A DNA stretch of 64,000 nucleotides from Sphingosinicella terrae (GTDB lineage: Bacteria; Pseudomonadota; Alphaproteobacteria; Sphingomonadales; Sphingomonadaceae). The stretch's first letter is position 1. Every line of letters starts with the position of its first letter. The stretch is from positions 62,001 through 126,000 of the forward strand of contig NZ_QDFY01000004.1 in assembly GCF_003347635.1 (NCBI RefSeq), given 5' to 3'. Position numbers and translations under genes: made by a program. The notes under the pieces are model-generated. The model did not search any database. It saw nothing but the letters and a program-made list of their open reading frames with translations, and was not told where the DNA came from. Below, piece after piece: positions 30,696-39,652 of this stretch.

Positions 30696-31367
30696 ATGCC
30701 TGTGTCCAAACGCGTCACCGCCCTGCTGGCCGCCGCGCTCGCCACGACCACCGCGGCCTGCATCACCGACCCGAATACCGGCGAGCGCCGCATCTCGAGG
30801 GCGGCGATCGGCGCCGGGGTCGGTGCGGTCGGCGGCTATCTGCTCGGCGATCTGGTCGGCGGGCGGAGCGACCGCACCGAGCGGATCGTCGGCACCGGCA
30901 TCGGCGCCCTGGCCGGCGGCGCGGTCGGTGCCTACATGGATCGCCAGGAGCAGGAATTGCGGCGGCAGACGGCGGGCACCGGCGTCGAGGTCGAGCGTCA
31001 GGGCGACGAGCTCGTGCTGACCATGCCGTCGGGCATCACCTTCGCCTTCGACCGCTACGACATCCAGCCGCAATTCCGGCCGACGCTCGATCAGATCGCG
31101 CAGACGCTGAGCGCCTATCCGCAGACGATGATCGACGTATACGGCCATACCGACAGCACCGGCAGCGACGCCTACAACCAGACGCTCTCGGAAAACCGCG
31201 CCGAATCGGTCGCGGCCTATCTGGGCACGCGCGGAGTCCAACGAGTCCGCATCGCCACGCGCGGCTTCGGCGAGAGCCAGCCGATCGCGGACAACAGCAC
31301 CGAACAGGGCCGCTCCGCCAATCGGCGGGTGGAAATTCGCATCGTTCCGGTCGAGCAGCAGGGCTGA
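30696..31367 (+). CDS. OmpA-family outer membrane (lipo)protein
   Basis: 223 aa. Signal sequence with a possible lipidation cysteine (TTTAACITDP, about Cys22). Two glycine-zipper membrane segments (AIGAGVGAVGGYLLGDLVGG and IGALAGGAVGAYM), then a C-terminal OmpA peptidoglycan-binding domain about residues 105-220, with the family signature spanning DVYGHTDSTGSDAYNQTLSE. The glycine zipper plus OmpA layout is that of YiaD-type proteins. AAAGGA lies 8 nt before the ATG. It anchors the outer membrane to peptidoglycan. Confidence 0.9.
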   Translation: MPVSKRVTALLAAALATTTAACITDPNTGERRISRAAIGAGVGAVGGYLLGDLVGGRSDRTERIVGTGIGALAGGAVGAYMDRQEQELRRQTAGTGVEVERQGDELVLTMPSGITFAFDRYDIQPQFRPTLDQIAQTLSAYPQTMIDVYGHTDSTGSDAYNQTLSENRAESVAAYLGTRGVQRVRIATRGFGESQPIADNSTEQGRSANRRVEIRIVPVEQQG

Positions 31368-31403
31368 CGCAGCCGGATCGAGCCTGAACCGGCTTGAAAT
31401 GAC

Positions 31404-31433
31404 GCACCGCCTGCTCGCATGAGCGGGCGGTGC
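31404..31433 (+). promoter_or_regulatory. 13-bp hairpin overlapping a GTG start codon
   Basis: Arms 31404-31416 (GCACCGCCTGCTC) and 31421-31433 (GAGCGGGCGGTGC) pair with one G-T wobble around GCAT. It lies 36 bp after the ompA-like stop, without a U-tract. The 3' arm contains the proposed GTG start (31430) and upstream ribosome region of the next gene, so it may be a terminator remnant or mask translation. Confidence 0.5.
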
Positions 31434-32491
31434 CTCCCGCTTCACCCGATCCCGATCCTACCGCCCCGCTGATCGGCCCGGCACCGGATCAACTCGTCCA
31501 TCAGTTCGATCCGACGAGCGACCGGATCGTGCTGCTCGAGATGAGCGAGGCGGATTATCGCCGGGCCAGCTTCCTCGACCAGCGGGCCGTGGCGCCGGGC
31601 GCCCGGATGACCGCCGCCAACTGGACGGACGTGGCCAGCGCGGTGGCGCCGGACTGGCGCCGCGATGCGCAGTTCATCTTCCATATCGGCAATGTCGGGT
31701 CGACTTTGATCTCGCGCCTGCTGGGCGAGCTCGACAGCGTCTTCGCACTGCGCGAGCCGCTGCTGCTTCGCAGCTTCGCCGAGATGCTGGGGCCGTTGCC
31801 GCCGGCGAGTCCCTGGCCCGAGGACGAGGCCGAGGCGAGGGTCGGCGCCGCCCGTGCGCTGCTCTCGCGGACGTTCCGGAGCGAGCAGCGAGCGATAGTC
31901 AAGGCGACCAGCTTCACCAGCGAGATCGCCGCGCGAATGATCCCCGCCGGCTCCCGCGCGCTGTTCCTGTTCGCCACGCCCGACCATTATATCGAGAATA
32001 TCCTCGCCGGGCCCAATTCGCGCCAGACGCTGGCGATATTGGGACCCTCGCGGCTGGCGCGGCTGCAGACTCGCTGCGCGGGCCTGTCGGTCGACCTTGC
32101 GGCCATGGACGAGGCGCGCCGCGCGGCGCTCGCCTGGGCCTGCGAGGCCACGTCGCTGACCGCGAATTCCGCGGGGCTTGAACCCGACGCGGTACTCTGG
32201 TTCGATTTCGACCGTTTCCTCGAGGAGCCGACGGCGCATCTCGGGGCGATTGCGGCCCATTTCGGAATCGAGCTCGATCAGACCGGCGCGCGCCGCCTCG
32301 TCGAAGGGCCCCTGATGCGGCGTTACTCGAAGGCGCTCGAATATGAGTTCACGCCGGGCATGCGCCGCGAGATACTGGCGCAGTCGCGCCGCGAGCATGG
32401 TACCGCCATTTCCGGCGCGCTGCGCTGGCTGGAGGAACTGGCGGGCCGCTATCCTGCGGTCGCCCAGGCGATTCGACGGACCCGCACATGA
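31430..32491 (+). CDS. Sulfotransferase-like P-loop protein
   Basis: 353 aa from GTG 31430; the true start may be later, as no ATG occurs until about residue 38 (LLEMSEADYRR). The P-loop-like FIFHIGNVGSTLISRLLGEL at about residues 82-101 matches the PAPS-binding loop of sulfotransferases. The usual second motif (RxPxxxxxS) is not evident; FLFATPDHYIENILAG stands where it would be expected, lacking the Arg. It may be a degenerate or differently specific member. Its stop overlaps the ATG of a 2OG oxygenase gene (ATGA), so the two proteins are coupled. Confidence 0.7.
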   Translation: MPPASPDPDPTAPLIGPAPDQLVHQFDPTSDRIVLLEMSEADYRRASFLDQRAVAPGARMTAANWTDVASAVAPDWRRDAQFIFHIGNVGSTLISRLLGELDSVFALREPLLLRSFAEMLGPLPPASPWPEDEAEARVGAARALLSRTFRSEQRAIVKATSFTSEIAARMIPAGSRALFLFATPDHYIENILAGPNSRQTLAILGPSRLARLQTRCAGLSVDLAAMDEARRAALAWACEATSLTANSAGLEPDAVLWFDFDRFLEEPTAHLGAIAAHFGIELDQTGARRLVEGPLMRRYSKALEYEFTPGMRREILAQSRREHGTAISGALRWLEELAGRYPAVAQAIRRTRT

Positions 32492-33159
32492 CGCTCTTCA
32501 AGGAAATTTCCGACCTTCTCACCTCCGCCCAGGTCGACGAGCTGACGCGGATCGCGAGCACGGCGAAATTCGTCGACGGCCGGATCAGCAATCCGCACTC
32601 GAAGGTGAAGCAGAACCTGCAGCTGCATGACGAGGCGGCCTATCAGAAATCGTCCCAGATCCTGATGCAGGCGATGTTCGGCCATGAGGATTTCCGCAAT
32701 TTCGCCTTCCCGGTCGCGGCGCTGCCGCCGCTCATGACCCGCTATACGCCGAGCATGCGCTACGGGGCGCACGCCGATGCCGCCTATCTCCAGCTCGGCA
32801 ATATGAGCCTTCGCTCCGATCTCAGCTGCACGATCTTCCTCAATGATCCCGCAAGCTACGAGGGCGGCGCGCTCCGAATCCAGCTCGGCACCCGTGACCT
32901 GCGCTTCCGCGGCGCGCCCGGATCGGCGATCGTCTATCCCTCGGACACGATGCACGAGGTCGAGCCGGTCACCCAGGGGGAGCGGTTCGTCGCCATCACC
33001 TTCATCCAGAGCCGGATCGCCGATCCCTGGAGGCGCGAGCTGCTCTACGAGCTGAACGAGATCGCCGCGCTCGAGGGGCTGCGCATGGCACCGGAGAATT
33101 TCACCCGAATGCAGCTCATCCAGGCGAAGCTGTTGCGGCATTGGGGCGACCGCCCGTGA
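32488..33159 (+). CDS. PKHD-type Fe(II)/2-oxoglutarate hydroxylase (PiuC/YbiX-like)
   Basis: 223 aa. The family fold is shown by NPHSKVKQNLQLHD near residue 35, the iron motif H-x-D in YGAHADAAYL (about residues 92-101), the distal His in PSDTMHEVEPV and the 2OG-binding Arg in GERFVAITFIQSRI. PiuC-type hydroxylases often sit beside TonB-dependent siderophore receptors; none is adjacent here, the partner instead being a sulfotransferase-like protein. The length is normal and the motifs are complete. Substrate unknown. Confidence 0.9.
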   Translation: MTLFKEISDLLTSAQVDELTRIASTAKFVDGRISNPHSKVKQNLQLHDEAAYQKSSQILMQAMFGHEDFRNFAFPVAALPPLMTRYTPSMRYGAHADAAYLQLGNMSLRSDLSCTIFLNDPASYEGGALRIQLGTRDLRFRGAPGSAIVYPSDTMHEVEPVTQGERFVAITFIQSRIADPWRRELLYELNEIAALEGLRMAPENFTRMQLIQAKLLRHWGDRP

Positions 33160-33171
33160 CGGCAGGCTGAT

Positions 33172-33636
33172 TCAGCCCGCCGCCGGCCGCCGCTCGCGGA
33201 AGAAGCCGCGCAGCAGGTCGGCCGCCTCGCTCTCGCCGATGCCGGGATAGATTTCCGGCGCGTGATGGCAGGTCGGCTGGCCGAACAAGCGCGGCCCGTG
33301 CAGCACCGCCCCGCCTTTGGGGTCGGCGGCGCCGAAATAGAGCCGGGCGATCCGGGCAAGCGCGATGGCACCGGCGCACATCGCACAGGGCTCCAGCGTC
33401 ACCCACAGGTCGCAGCCGTCGAGGCGGGAGGTACCCAGGGCAGCCGCGGCGCCCCGCAAGGCGACGATCTCGGCATGGGCGGTCGGATCGGCCGAATCGC
33501 GCATCCGGTTGCGGCCCAAGGCGAGCAGCTCGCCGCCGCGCGTGACCGCCGCCCCCACCGGCACCTCCCCGGCGAGGGCGGCCGCGCGCGCCTCTTCGAG
33601 CGCGAGCCGCATCGGATCGGGAAAGGGGAAGCCCAT
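33172..33636 (-). CDS. tadA: tRNA adenosine(34) deaminase TadA
   Basis: 154 aa zinc deaminase converting A34 to inosine in tRNA-Arg(ACG), essential for decoding. Zinc ligands are His54 in the HAE motif (TAHAEIVAL, Glu56 being the proton shuttle) and Cys84/Cys87 in PCAMC. The size and C-terminal ADLLRGFFRERR fit TadA rather than cytosine or guanine deaminases, although a general nucleoside deaminase cannot be excluded. It is convergent with the hydroxylase gene, 12 bp apart. Confidence 0.9.
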   Translation of the reverse strand: MGFPFPDPMRLALEEARAAALAGEVPVGAAVTRGGELLALGRNRMRDSADPTAHAEIVALRGAAAALGTSRLDGCDLWVTLEPCAMCAGAIALARIARLYFGAADPKGGAVLHGPRLFGQPTCHHAPEIYPGIGESEAADLLRGFFRERRPAAG

Positions 33637-33687
33637 GGCGTCGCCGCCTAGCCGGCCCGGGCGACGGGCGGAAGGCGGACGCGAGAC

Positions 33688-33942
33688 CTATTGCGCGTTG
33701 GCGGCGGCCGGGGCCTGCGCATTGTCTCCCGTGACACCGATGGCCGGCACCTCGACGGTGCGATTCTCCATTCGGACGACGGGAATCTCGACATTGGTGG
33801 TGGTCGTGCCCATCTCGACGTCGCGCGTCTGGATCGAGACGGTGCCGTCGCCGCCCTGGCGAAGATTGACCACGCCGAGGGACACCAGGGCGATGGCGAT
33901 CACGATCAGCAGGACGATGACGAGCAGGATAGTGCGCAGCAT
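33688..33942 (-). CDS. Small single-pass membrane protein
   Basis: 84 aa, not recognised. One N-terminal hydrophobic helix ([20 protein letters not shown]), followed by a Thr/Val-rich tail ([20 protein letters not shown]) that is probably periplasmic. I chose ATG 33942 because GAGG lies 6 nt upstream; the ATG two codons earlier directly abuts GAGG. It is 51 bp past the tadA start on the same strand and divergent from rpmB. Confidence 0.65.
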   Translation of the reverse strand: MLRTILLVIVLLIVIAIALVSLGVVNLRQGGDGTVSIQTRDVEMGTTTTNVEIPVVRMENRTVEVPAIGVTGDNAQAPAAANAQ

Positions 33943-34032
33943 GGGCATCCTCGCGGCGTTGGCGTTCGACGGAAGAACGAGAAGATGCGCTTTTGGTTGC
34001 CGAGGCGCAACGATCGCGGCTCGCCAAGGCGG

Positions 34033-34061
34033 TTGACGAATCCCGCCACGGCCTCTATTTG
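34033..34061 (+). promoter_or_regulatory. Sigma70-type promoter of rpmB
   Basis: TTGACG (34033-34038) and TATTTG (34056-34061) are separated by exactly 17 bp, about 50 bp before the rpmB ATG. The -35 element matches consensus in five of six positions; the -10 is weaker. Confidence 0.5.
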
Positions 34062-34110
34062 CGCCGGGTTTTCCGGGGCCTTGCGTGCCCCATTCCAGGA
34101 AGAGATTGAA

Positions 34111-34407
34111 ATGTCGCGGATTTGCGAGCTGACCGGCAAGGGCCGGCAGGTGGGCCACAATGTTTCCCACGCCAACAACAAGACCAAGCGGACCTTTCTG
34201 CCCAACCTGCAGAACGTTACGCTGATCTCCGATTCGCTCGGCCGCCAGGTCAAGCTGCGGGTGTCGACGTCCGGCCTGCGCTCGGTCGAGCATGTCGGCG
34301 GCCTCGACAACTGGCTCGCCAAGACCGGCGACGACAAGCTGAGCCTGCGCGCCCGCCGGCTCAAGCGCGAGATCGTCAAGAAGCAGAGCGAGGCCGAAGC
34401 GGCCTGA
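34111..34407 (+). CDS. rpmB: 50S ribosomal protein L28
   Basis: 98 aa, the alphaproteobacterial long form. [20 protein letters not shown] at the N-terminus and [11 protein letters not shown] are diagnostic. The cysteine ladder seen in zinc-binding L28 is absent (only Cys5), so it is the zinc-free form. The start is preceded by GGAAGAGAT. A single gene with its own promoter. Confidence 0.97.
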   Translation: MSRICELTGKGRQVGHNVSHANNKTKRTFLPNLQNVTLISDSLGRQVKLRVSTSGLRSVEHVGGLDNWLAKTGDDKLSLRARRLKREIVKKQSEAEAA

Positions 34408-34411
34408 ACCG

Positions 34412-34433
34412 GGCGCGGGGTCAGTCCCGCGCC
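34412..34433. terminator. Hairpin between convergent rpmB and esterase-like genes
   Basis: GGCGCGGG (34412-34419) pairs with CCCGCGCC (34426-34433) around GTCAGT. It sits in the 13-bp gap between convergent genes and includes the stop codon of the leftward one. No U-tract on either strand, so any termination would be inefficient or factor-aided. Confidence 0.4.
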
Positions 34434-35428
34434 GGCGCCTCCAGCGCGAACTCGAGCAGCAATGTCCGCTGCAGGTTCATGAAATTGTCGTCGGAGGCGA
34501 TTCGCACGATCGTCCGTCCGCGTTCGCGCGTCACCGTCAGCGCTTCCATATTGTCGACGGTGAGCGGCGGGGCCAGCTCCGCGATCGTCTCGCCCGCCAG
34601 CGTCCGTCCCGCCTCGAGCCGCGTCAGGTCGACGATGACGAGGCTCGCCGAAATCCCCTGGAACCAGTCGAAACGCCGGTTGAGGACCAGGACACGGCCG
34701 TCCGGAAGCAGGGCCGCTTCGGTCGGCCGGTAGCCCGGCGCGCGGCGGTAGCGCAGCACCTGCCATCCGGTCGCGGGCTCCGCCGGATCGCCGTCGAAGA
34801 GCACGACCGGGCTGAATGCGTCCTCGCTCCTACCCTCCGCGAAGATCAGGAAGCGGCCATCGGCGAGCCTGACCATCGCCTCCGGGCCGGTTTGCCATGG
34901 CCAGCGCCGCATCGGCCGCGGCCGGGCGCTCGATTCGCGCCGCCAGTCGCCGCGCCGGAAGCGCATGATCGCGTTCTGCCGCTCGAAGGCCAGCCAGGCC
35001 TGCCCGTCGGCGATCAGCAGCGCCTCGGTATCGTGCATTTGCTTGCTCGTGCCCGCGAGCGGCAGGCGCTCGACCCTCAGCCGTTGCCGCCCCTCCCGCC
35101 GCGGCAGCGGGAATCGCAGCAGCGTCCCTGAATCGCTGATCGCGGTCACGACATCCCCTTCGAGCTGCATCGAAGAGATGCCGCCGAACCGGAGATCGGG
35201 GCTGTCGAGCTCCCATCCCCGAATGAAGACGAGTTGGCCAAGGCGCCTCCGGCGGGGATCATCCTCGTCGAGCGCGACCGGCGTCGCGGTCACGAAGGTA
35301 TCCGCGGCCGGCGCGAAGGGCGGCAGAGGCGGCACGGGGGCGATCGTGACGAGCAGGACCCAGGCCGGCAGGAGGATCGCCAGCCGCAGCAGGCGGTTGG
35401 GCCTGTTCATAATTCCAGCGGTTTTCAT
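34421..35428 (-). CDS. Esterase-like activity of phytase family protein
   Basis: 335 aa, exported. N-terminal hydrophobic segment RLAILLPAWVLLVTIAPVPP (about 13-32) acts as a signal or anchor. The rest resembles the phytase-like beta-propeller family PF13449 (LRFGGISSMQLEGDVVTAIS, MHDTEALLIADGQAWLAFER, DNMEALTVTRERGRTIVRIA). The enzymatic activity of this family is poorly proven. The start is ATG 35428 or the ATG at 35410 (MNRPNRLL); both have weak ribosome sites. Confidence 0.82.
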   Translation of the reverse strand: MKTAGIMNRPNRLLRLAILLPAWVLLVTIAPVPPLPPFAPAADTFVTATPVALDEDDPRRRRLGQLVFIRGWELDSPDLRFGGISSMQLEGDVVTAISDSGTLLRFPLPRREGRQRLRVERLPLAGTSKQMHDTEALLIADGQAWLAFERQNAIMRFRRGDWRRESSARPRPMRRWPWQTGPEAMVRLADGRFLIFAEGRSEDAFSPVVLFDGDPAEPATGWQVLRYRRAPGYRPTEAALLPDGRVLVLNRRFDWFQGISASLVIVDLTRLEAGRTLAGETIAELAPPLTVDNMEALTVTRERGRTIVRIASDDNFMNLQRTLLLEFALEAPARD

Positions 35429-35535
35429 GAACGCCTGCTGACGACTCCGTTCAGCGCAAGCTCAATGCGCGCGTGCGACAACTGCCTTGCCGATGCGGTT
35501 CCGCCAAGGGGCGCCGGCGACGAGGAGTTTCGAAG

Positions 35536-35964
35536 ATGCTGAAGAAGATCGCCCTTTCCGCCGCATTGGCCGCGACCGCCGCGACGGCGCTCCCCACCGC
35601 CGCGCAGGCGCAGGGCTACGGCTATTACGACCGCGGTTACCAAAACGACTATCGCGACCATGACCGGCGATCGTCCGATCGCTACGACCGGCGCTACGAC
35701 CGTCGATACGATGACCGCTACGACCGGCGCTACAACGACCGCTACGATTCCCGCTATGACAACCGCTACGGCGAACGTCGCTGCAGCGGGACGACCGGCA
35801 CCATCGTCGGCGCGATCGCCGGCGCCTTGCTCGGACGTGAGATCGACCGCAGCCCGCGCAGCCGCTGGGGTCGCCGCGACAGCGGCACGACCGGCGCCAT
35901 CGTCGGCGGCGCCGCCGGCGCGCTCGCCGGCCGGGCGATCGACAAGAGCAGCTGCCGCCGCTGA
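35536..35964 (+). CDS. Secreted glycine-zipper protein with Arg/Tyr/Asp repeats
   Basis: 142 aa. Signal peptide to about residue 25 (ALPTAAQAQ). Residues about 49-79 are tandem four-residue repeats of the type R-Y-D-[RD/NS]. Two similar glycine-zipper segments follow (TGTIVGAIAGALLGREID and TGAIVGGAAGALAGRAID), each followed by charged residues. Two cysteines (CSGTTG and SSCRR) may pair. Proteins of this layout are assigned to the outer membrane or periplasm. GAGGAG lies 8 nt before the ATG. Confidence 0.8.
   Translation: MLKKIALSAALAATAATALPTAAQAQGYGYYDRGYQNDYRDHDRRSSDRYDRRYDRRYDDRYDRRYNDRYDSRYDNRYGERRCSGTTGTIVGAIAGALLGREIDRSPRSRWGRRDSGTTGAIVGGAAGALAGRAIDKSSCRR
35680..35772 (+). repeat. 12-bp tandem repeat encoding R-Y-D-x
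   Basis: Seven and a half diverged copies of CGCTACGACCGG lie head to tail within the glycine-zipper gene; copies 1, 2 and 4 differ by a single base. In-frame repeats like this can expand or contract without shifting the frame. Confidence 0.75.
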
Positions 35965-36052
35965 GCGAATATCCTCGGGTAGCGTATCGAGGGAGGGGCC
36001 GGTCATCCTCGCGATGATCGGCCCCACGCGCGTCCGGCCGACCGCCGGACGC

Positions 36053-37885
36053 TCACGGCTTGTCGAAGAGCTGGGCGAGCTGCTCGATCATCGTGCCGCC
36101 GAGCTGCTCGGCATCCATGATGGTGACGGCGCGACTATAATAGCGGGTGACGTCGTGGCCGATCCCGATCGCGATCAGCTCCACCGGCGAGCGTCCCTCG
36201 ATCCAGCCGATCATCTGCCTGAGGTGGCGCTCGAGATAGGTGCCCGAATTCACGGAGAGCGTCGAATCATCGACCGGCGCTCCGTCCGAGATGACCATCA
36301 GGATCTTGCGCTCCTCGACGCGGGCGATCAGCCGATTGTGCGCCCAGAGCAGCGCCTCGCCGTCGATATTCTCCTTGAGCAGCCCTTCGCGCATCATCAG
36401 CCCGAGATTGCGGCGGGCGCGGCGCCAGGGCTCGTCTGCCTCCTTGTAGACGATGTGACGGAGGTCATTGAGCCGGCCCGGATGGGCGGGCCGCCCTTCC
36501 GCCAGCCATTTCTCGCGCGACTGGCCGCCCTTCCACGCGCGGGTGGTGAAGCCGAGTATCTCGACCTTGACGCCGCAGCGCTCGAGCGTCCGTGCCAGAA
36601 TGTCGGCGCTGATCGCGGCGATCGAGATCGGGCGGCCGCGCATCGATCCTGAATTGTCGAGCAGCAGGGTGACCACGGTGTCCCGGAACTCGGTGTCGCG
36701 CTCCACCTTGTAGGACAGGCTGTGCTCGGGGTTGACGACGACGCGCGCGAGCCGTGCGGCGTCGAGCAGGCCCTCCTCCTGATCGAAGTCCCAGCTGCGC
36801 GACTGCTGCGCCATCAGCCGGCGCTGGAGCCGGTTGGCGAGCTTGGTCACGGCGCCCTGCAGATGGACGAGCTGCTGGTCGAGATAGGTGCGCAGCCGCC
36901 CGAGCTCTTCCTCGTCGCACAGCTCGGCGGCGGCGACCACCTCGTCATATTGGGTGGTGAAGATGCGATAGTCGAAAGACGGGGGCAGATCGCTCAGCGG
37001 CCGGTTCGGCCGCACCGGGATCATTCCCTCATCGCCTTCCTCGCCGGGCGCGTCGGAGGCGTCCGACATCTCCTCCTCGGACCAGTCGCGCTCGGCCTGC
37101 TCGCCGTCTTCCTCCTCCTCGCCGCGGATCTCGGCTTCGCCCCGGCCGGAGCCGTCGTCCTGCTCGTCCTCCTCGCCCTCGTCGCCGCCCTCGGCCTCGT
37201 CGCCGCCTTCGCCTTCGTCGCCCTGCTCGGGCTCCGACGGCGCCTCCGGCTCGCCCTCGACCAGCTCGAGGTCGCGCAGCAACTTGCCGACCAGGGAAGC
37301 GAAGGCGCCCTGGTCGTCGAGCGCAAGCCCGAGCGCGTCCAGATCCGCGCCGGCTTTCTCCTCGATCCAGTCGGAGACGAGGTCGAGGCCGGCACGGGCC
37401 TCCTCGGGCGGCGGCTCGCCGGTCAGACGCTCGCGCACGATCAGGCCGAGCGCCGAGCCGAGCGGAACCTCGTCTCGATTGCGTGCACGGGTGAGCGGGT
37501 CGGTGCGCAGCCTCGCTTCGGTCAGCCGGGCGAGATTGTTCCGCACCCCGGCCATGGAGCGGGCCCCGAGCGCCTCGCAGCGCGCCTGCTCGGCGGCGTC
37601 GAAGACGGCGCGGGCGACGTCGTCGGCGGGCGCCGAGCGGGCATGAAGCCGGGCATTGTGGTGGCGAAGTCGCAAGGCCGCGGCGTCCGCGAAACCGCGC
37701 GCCTCGGCGACCTCGCGGGCGCCCAATGTGCGGCCCGGCATCGGCGCCTTGACGCTCTTGCCGGTCGTGGAGGGGGCGTCGCTGGTGAAGCCGACCTCTA
37801 CCTCGGCATCGCCGGCGATCGCGCGGGTCGCGCCGGCAAGGGCGTGGCGGAAGGCTTCGAGGGGATTGTCCTGGTCGGCCGCCAC
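36053..37885 (-). CDS. cobT: Cobaltochelatase-type CobT, VWA domain
   Basis: 610 aa. Partner of the AAA+ protein CobS; together with CobN they insert cobalt in aerobic B12 synthesis. An N-terminal domain (about 1-215), a highly acidic linker about residues 215-290 (runs of Glu/Asp/Gly), and a C-terminal von Willebrand A domain with the MIDAS motif DNSGSMRGR (about residue 410). GTG start, 7 bp after the cobS stop. CobN is absent here, and many alphaproteobacteria keep cobST without it, so another metal-chaperone-like role is possible. Confidence 0.88.
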   Translation of the reverse strand: MAADQDNPLEAFRHALAGATRAIAGDAEVEVGFTSDAPSTTGKSVKAPMPGRTLGAREVAEARGFADAAALRLRHHNARLHARSAPADDVARAVFDAAEQARCEALGARSMAGVRNNLARLTEARLRTDPLTRARNRDEVPLGSALGLIVRERLTGEPPPEEARAGLDLVSDWIEEKAGADLDALGLALDDQGAFASLVGKLLRDLELVEGEPEAPSEPEQGDEGEGGDEAEGGDEGEEDEQDDGSGRGEAEIRGEEEEDGEQAERDWSEEEMSDASDAPGEEGDEGMIPVRPNRPLSDLPPSFDYRIFTTQYDEVVAAAELCDEEELGRLRTYLDQQLVHLQGAVTKLANRLQRRLMAQQSRSWDFDQEEGLLDAARLARVVVNPEHSLSYKVERDTEFRDTVVTLLLDNSGSMRGRPISIAAISADILARTLERCGVKVEILGFTTRAWKGGQSREKWLAEGRPAHPGRLNDLRHIVYKEADEPWRRARRNLGLMMREGLLKENIDGEALLWAHNRLIARVEERKILMVISDGAPVDDSTLSVNSGTYLERHLRQMIGWIEGRSPVELIAIGIGHDVTRYYSRAVTIMDAEQLGGTMIEQLAQLFDKP

Positions 37886-37892
37886 GCGACGA

Positions 37893-38897
37893 TCAAGCCT
37901 TCGCCGCGACGCTCTCCGGCAGGTCCTTGCCGAACACGCGCTGATAATATTCGGCGACCACCGGCCGCTCGGCCTCGTCGCATTTGTTCAGGAAGGAGAG
38001 GCGGAAGGCAAAGCCGACATCGCCGAAGATGAGCGCGTTCTGCGCCCAGCTGATCACCGTGCGCGGGCTCATCACGGTCGAGATGTCGCCGTTGACGAAG
38101 CCGCGGCGGGTGAGCTCGGCGACCTTGATCATCCGCTCGACCTCGGCGCGGCCGCCCTCATGATCATATTCGCCCGACTTGGCGAGGACGATGCGCGCCT
38201 CGGTCTCGGCCGGCAGATAGTTCAGGGTGACGACGATGTTCCAGCGGTCCATCTGGCCCTGATTGATCTGCTGGGTACCGTGATAGAGGCCGGTCGTGTC
38301 GCCGAGACCGACGGTGTTGGTGGTCGCGAACAGCCGGAAATAGGGATGGGGGCGGATCACCCGATTCTGGTCGAGCAGCGTCAGCTTGCCCTCCGTCTCG
38401 AGCACGCGCTGAATGACGAACATGACGTCGGGCCGGCCCGCATCATATTCGTCGAAGACGAGCGCGGTCGGGGTCTGCAGCGCCCAGGGCAGCAGCCCCT
38501 CGCGGAATTCCGTCACCTGCTGGCCGTCGCGAAGCACGATCGCGTCGCGGCCGATCAGGTCGATGCGGCTGATATGGGCATCGAGATTGATCCGGATGAG
38601 CGGCCAGTTGAGCCGCGCCGCGACCTGCTCGATATGGGTCGACTTGCCGGTTCCGTGATAGCCTTGGACCATGACGCGGCGGTTGCGCGCGAAGCCGGCG
38701 CAGATCGCCAGCGTCGTGTCCGGATCGAAGACGTAGGCCGGGTCGAGATCGGGCACGCGCTCGTCGGCTTCCGAGAAGGCCGGAACCTCCATGTCGCTGT
38801 CGACGCCGAACAGGTCGCGCACCTTCACCAGCCGGTCCGGCGCATCGAGCACGGTCGCCGAGCGGCTGTCGGGGTTCACGTTGGGAATGTCTGCCAT
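37893..38897 (-). CDS. cobS: Cobaltochelatase-type AAA+ ATPase CobS
   Basis: 334 aa. MoxR-like AAA+ ATPase with Walker [12 protein letters not shown] (about residues 116-126), Walker [12 protein letters not shown] and sensor [15 protein letters not shown]. An N-terminal CobS-specific segment ([17 protein letters not shown]) is present. I chose ATG 38897 (MADIPN), the usual family start; a longer frame upstream lacks conservation. Same strand as cobT and the dnaJ-like gene, a conserved alphaproteobacterial order. Confidence 0.92.
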   Translation of the reverse strand: MADIPNVNPDSRSATVLDAPDRLVKVRDLFGVDSDMEVPAFSEADERVPDLDPAYVFDPDTTLAICAGFARNRRVMVQGYHGTGKSTHIEQVAARLNWPLIRINLDAHISRIDLIGRDAIVLRDGQQVTEFREGLLPWALQTPTALVFDEYDAGRPDVMFVIQRVLETEGKLTLLDQNRVIRPHPYFRLFATTNTVGLGDTTGLYHGTQQINQGQMDRWNIVVTLNYLPAETEARIVLAKSGEYDHEGGRAEVERMIKVAELTRRGFVNGDISTVMSPRTVISWAQNALIFGDVGFAFRLSFLNKCDEAERPVVAEYYQRVFGKDLPESVAAKA

Positions 38898-39020
38898 CTG
38901 GTGTCTCTCGGGATTCCGGTTCAACCGCGCCGTAATTGCCTCGCCCCCGGGCTGCAACGCTTTCCGCCGTGGTTTCGAGTCGCCGCGGCCATGAATTCCG
39001 TCACGGCGGTGGCGCCGCCG

Positions 39021-39617
39021 TCAGGCGAAGGCGGGCCTTGCCTTGAGTGCGGTATAGGCCTCGATCACCGCCTGCAGGGCCTTTTCATGGCTTCGATCGC
39101 CGCCATTCTTGTCGGGATGGTAGCGGCGGACGAGATCGAGATAGCGCTGGCGAAGGGCGCGGCGATCGGCATCGATGCCGAGCCCGAGCACCTTCAGCCA
39201 CTTGCGGTCCTCGCCGCTGAGCTCGCGGCCGTCCTTGCGTTCTTCGTCGCGCCGAGGACGGAATCGCGCGCCGATCGCATCCAGCGGATCGACGAAATCG
39301 GCCCAGCGCGGCGGCGGCGAGGCACCGCGGGTAGAGAAAGCCCGCGTCTCGCGCTCCCAGCCGCCATAGGGACCCTGGGCGTCGGCGATCTCGTCGGGGC
39401 TCATCCCCTGGAAGAAGTTGTAGCCCGTATTGAAGGCGCGGACATGGTCCAGGCACATCCAGCGCCACTCGCCGGGGCCGTCGAAGCTGGGGCGCCGAGA
39501 GCCGGGCGCGCGGAATTCGCCGGCCGCCTCGCAGCCGGGATGATCGCAGCTTCGCTCCTGATTCTCGACGCGCCCGTGAAACCGGGTCTGTCGCTTGCCC
39601 GCGCTCGCCAATCCCAA
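39021..39617 (-). CDS. DnaJ-domain protein
   Basis: 198 aa. The J domain is at the C-terminus (about 140-195), with the HPD motif in LVRRYHPDKNGGDRS. The N-terminal half holds a conserved module with the cysteines of RSCDHPGCEAAGEFRAP and WRWMCLDHVRAFNTGYNFF, probably a zinc site. This arrangement is typical of the alphaproteobacterial protein encoded between bolA and cobS. The start is TTG 39617 or, better spaced from AAGGGAG, TTG 39611. Its client is unknown. Confidence 0.88.
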   Translation of the reverse strand: MGLASAGKRQTRFHGRVENQERSCDHPGCEAAGEFRAPGSRRPSFDGPGEWRWMCLDHVRAFNTGYNFFQGMSPDEIADAQGPYGGWERETRAFSTRGASPPPRWADFVDPLDAIGARFRPRRDEERKDGRELSGEDRKWLKVLGLGIDADRRALRQRYLDLVRRYHPDKNGGDRSHEKALQAVIEAYTALKARPAFA

Positions 39618-39652
39618 CTCCCTTTCCTTCGCGCTTGGCCTATATAGGGCCG

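Noticed and set aside
31430-33159. Siderophore-uptake locus, from the PiuC-like gene
   Set aside because: No TonB-dependent receptor is adjacent; neighbours are an OmpA-like gene and tadA.
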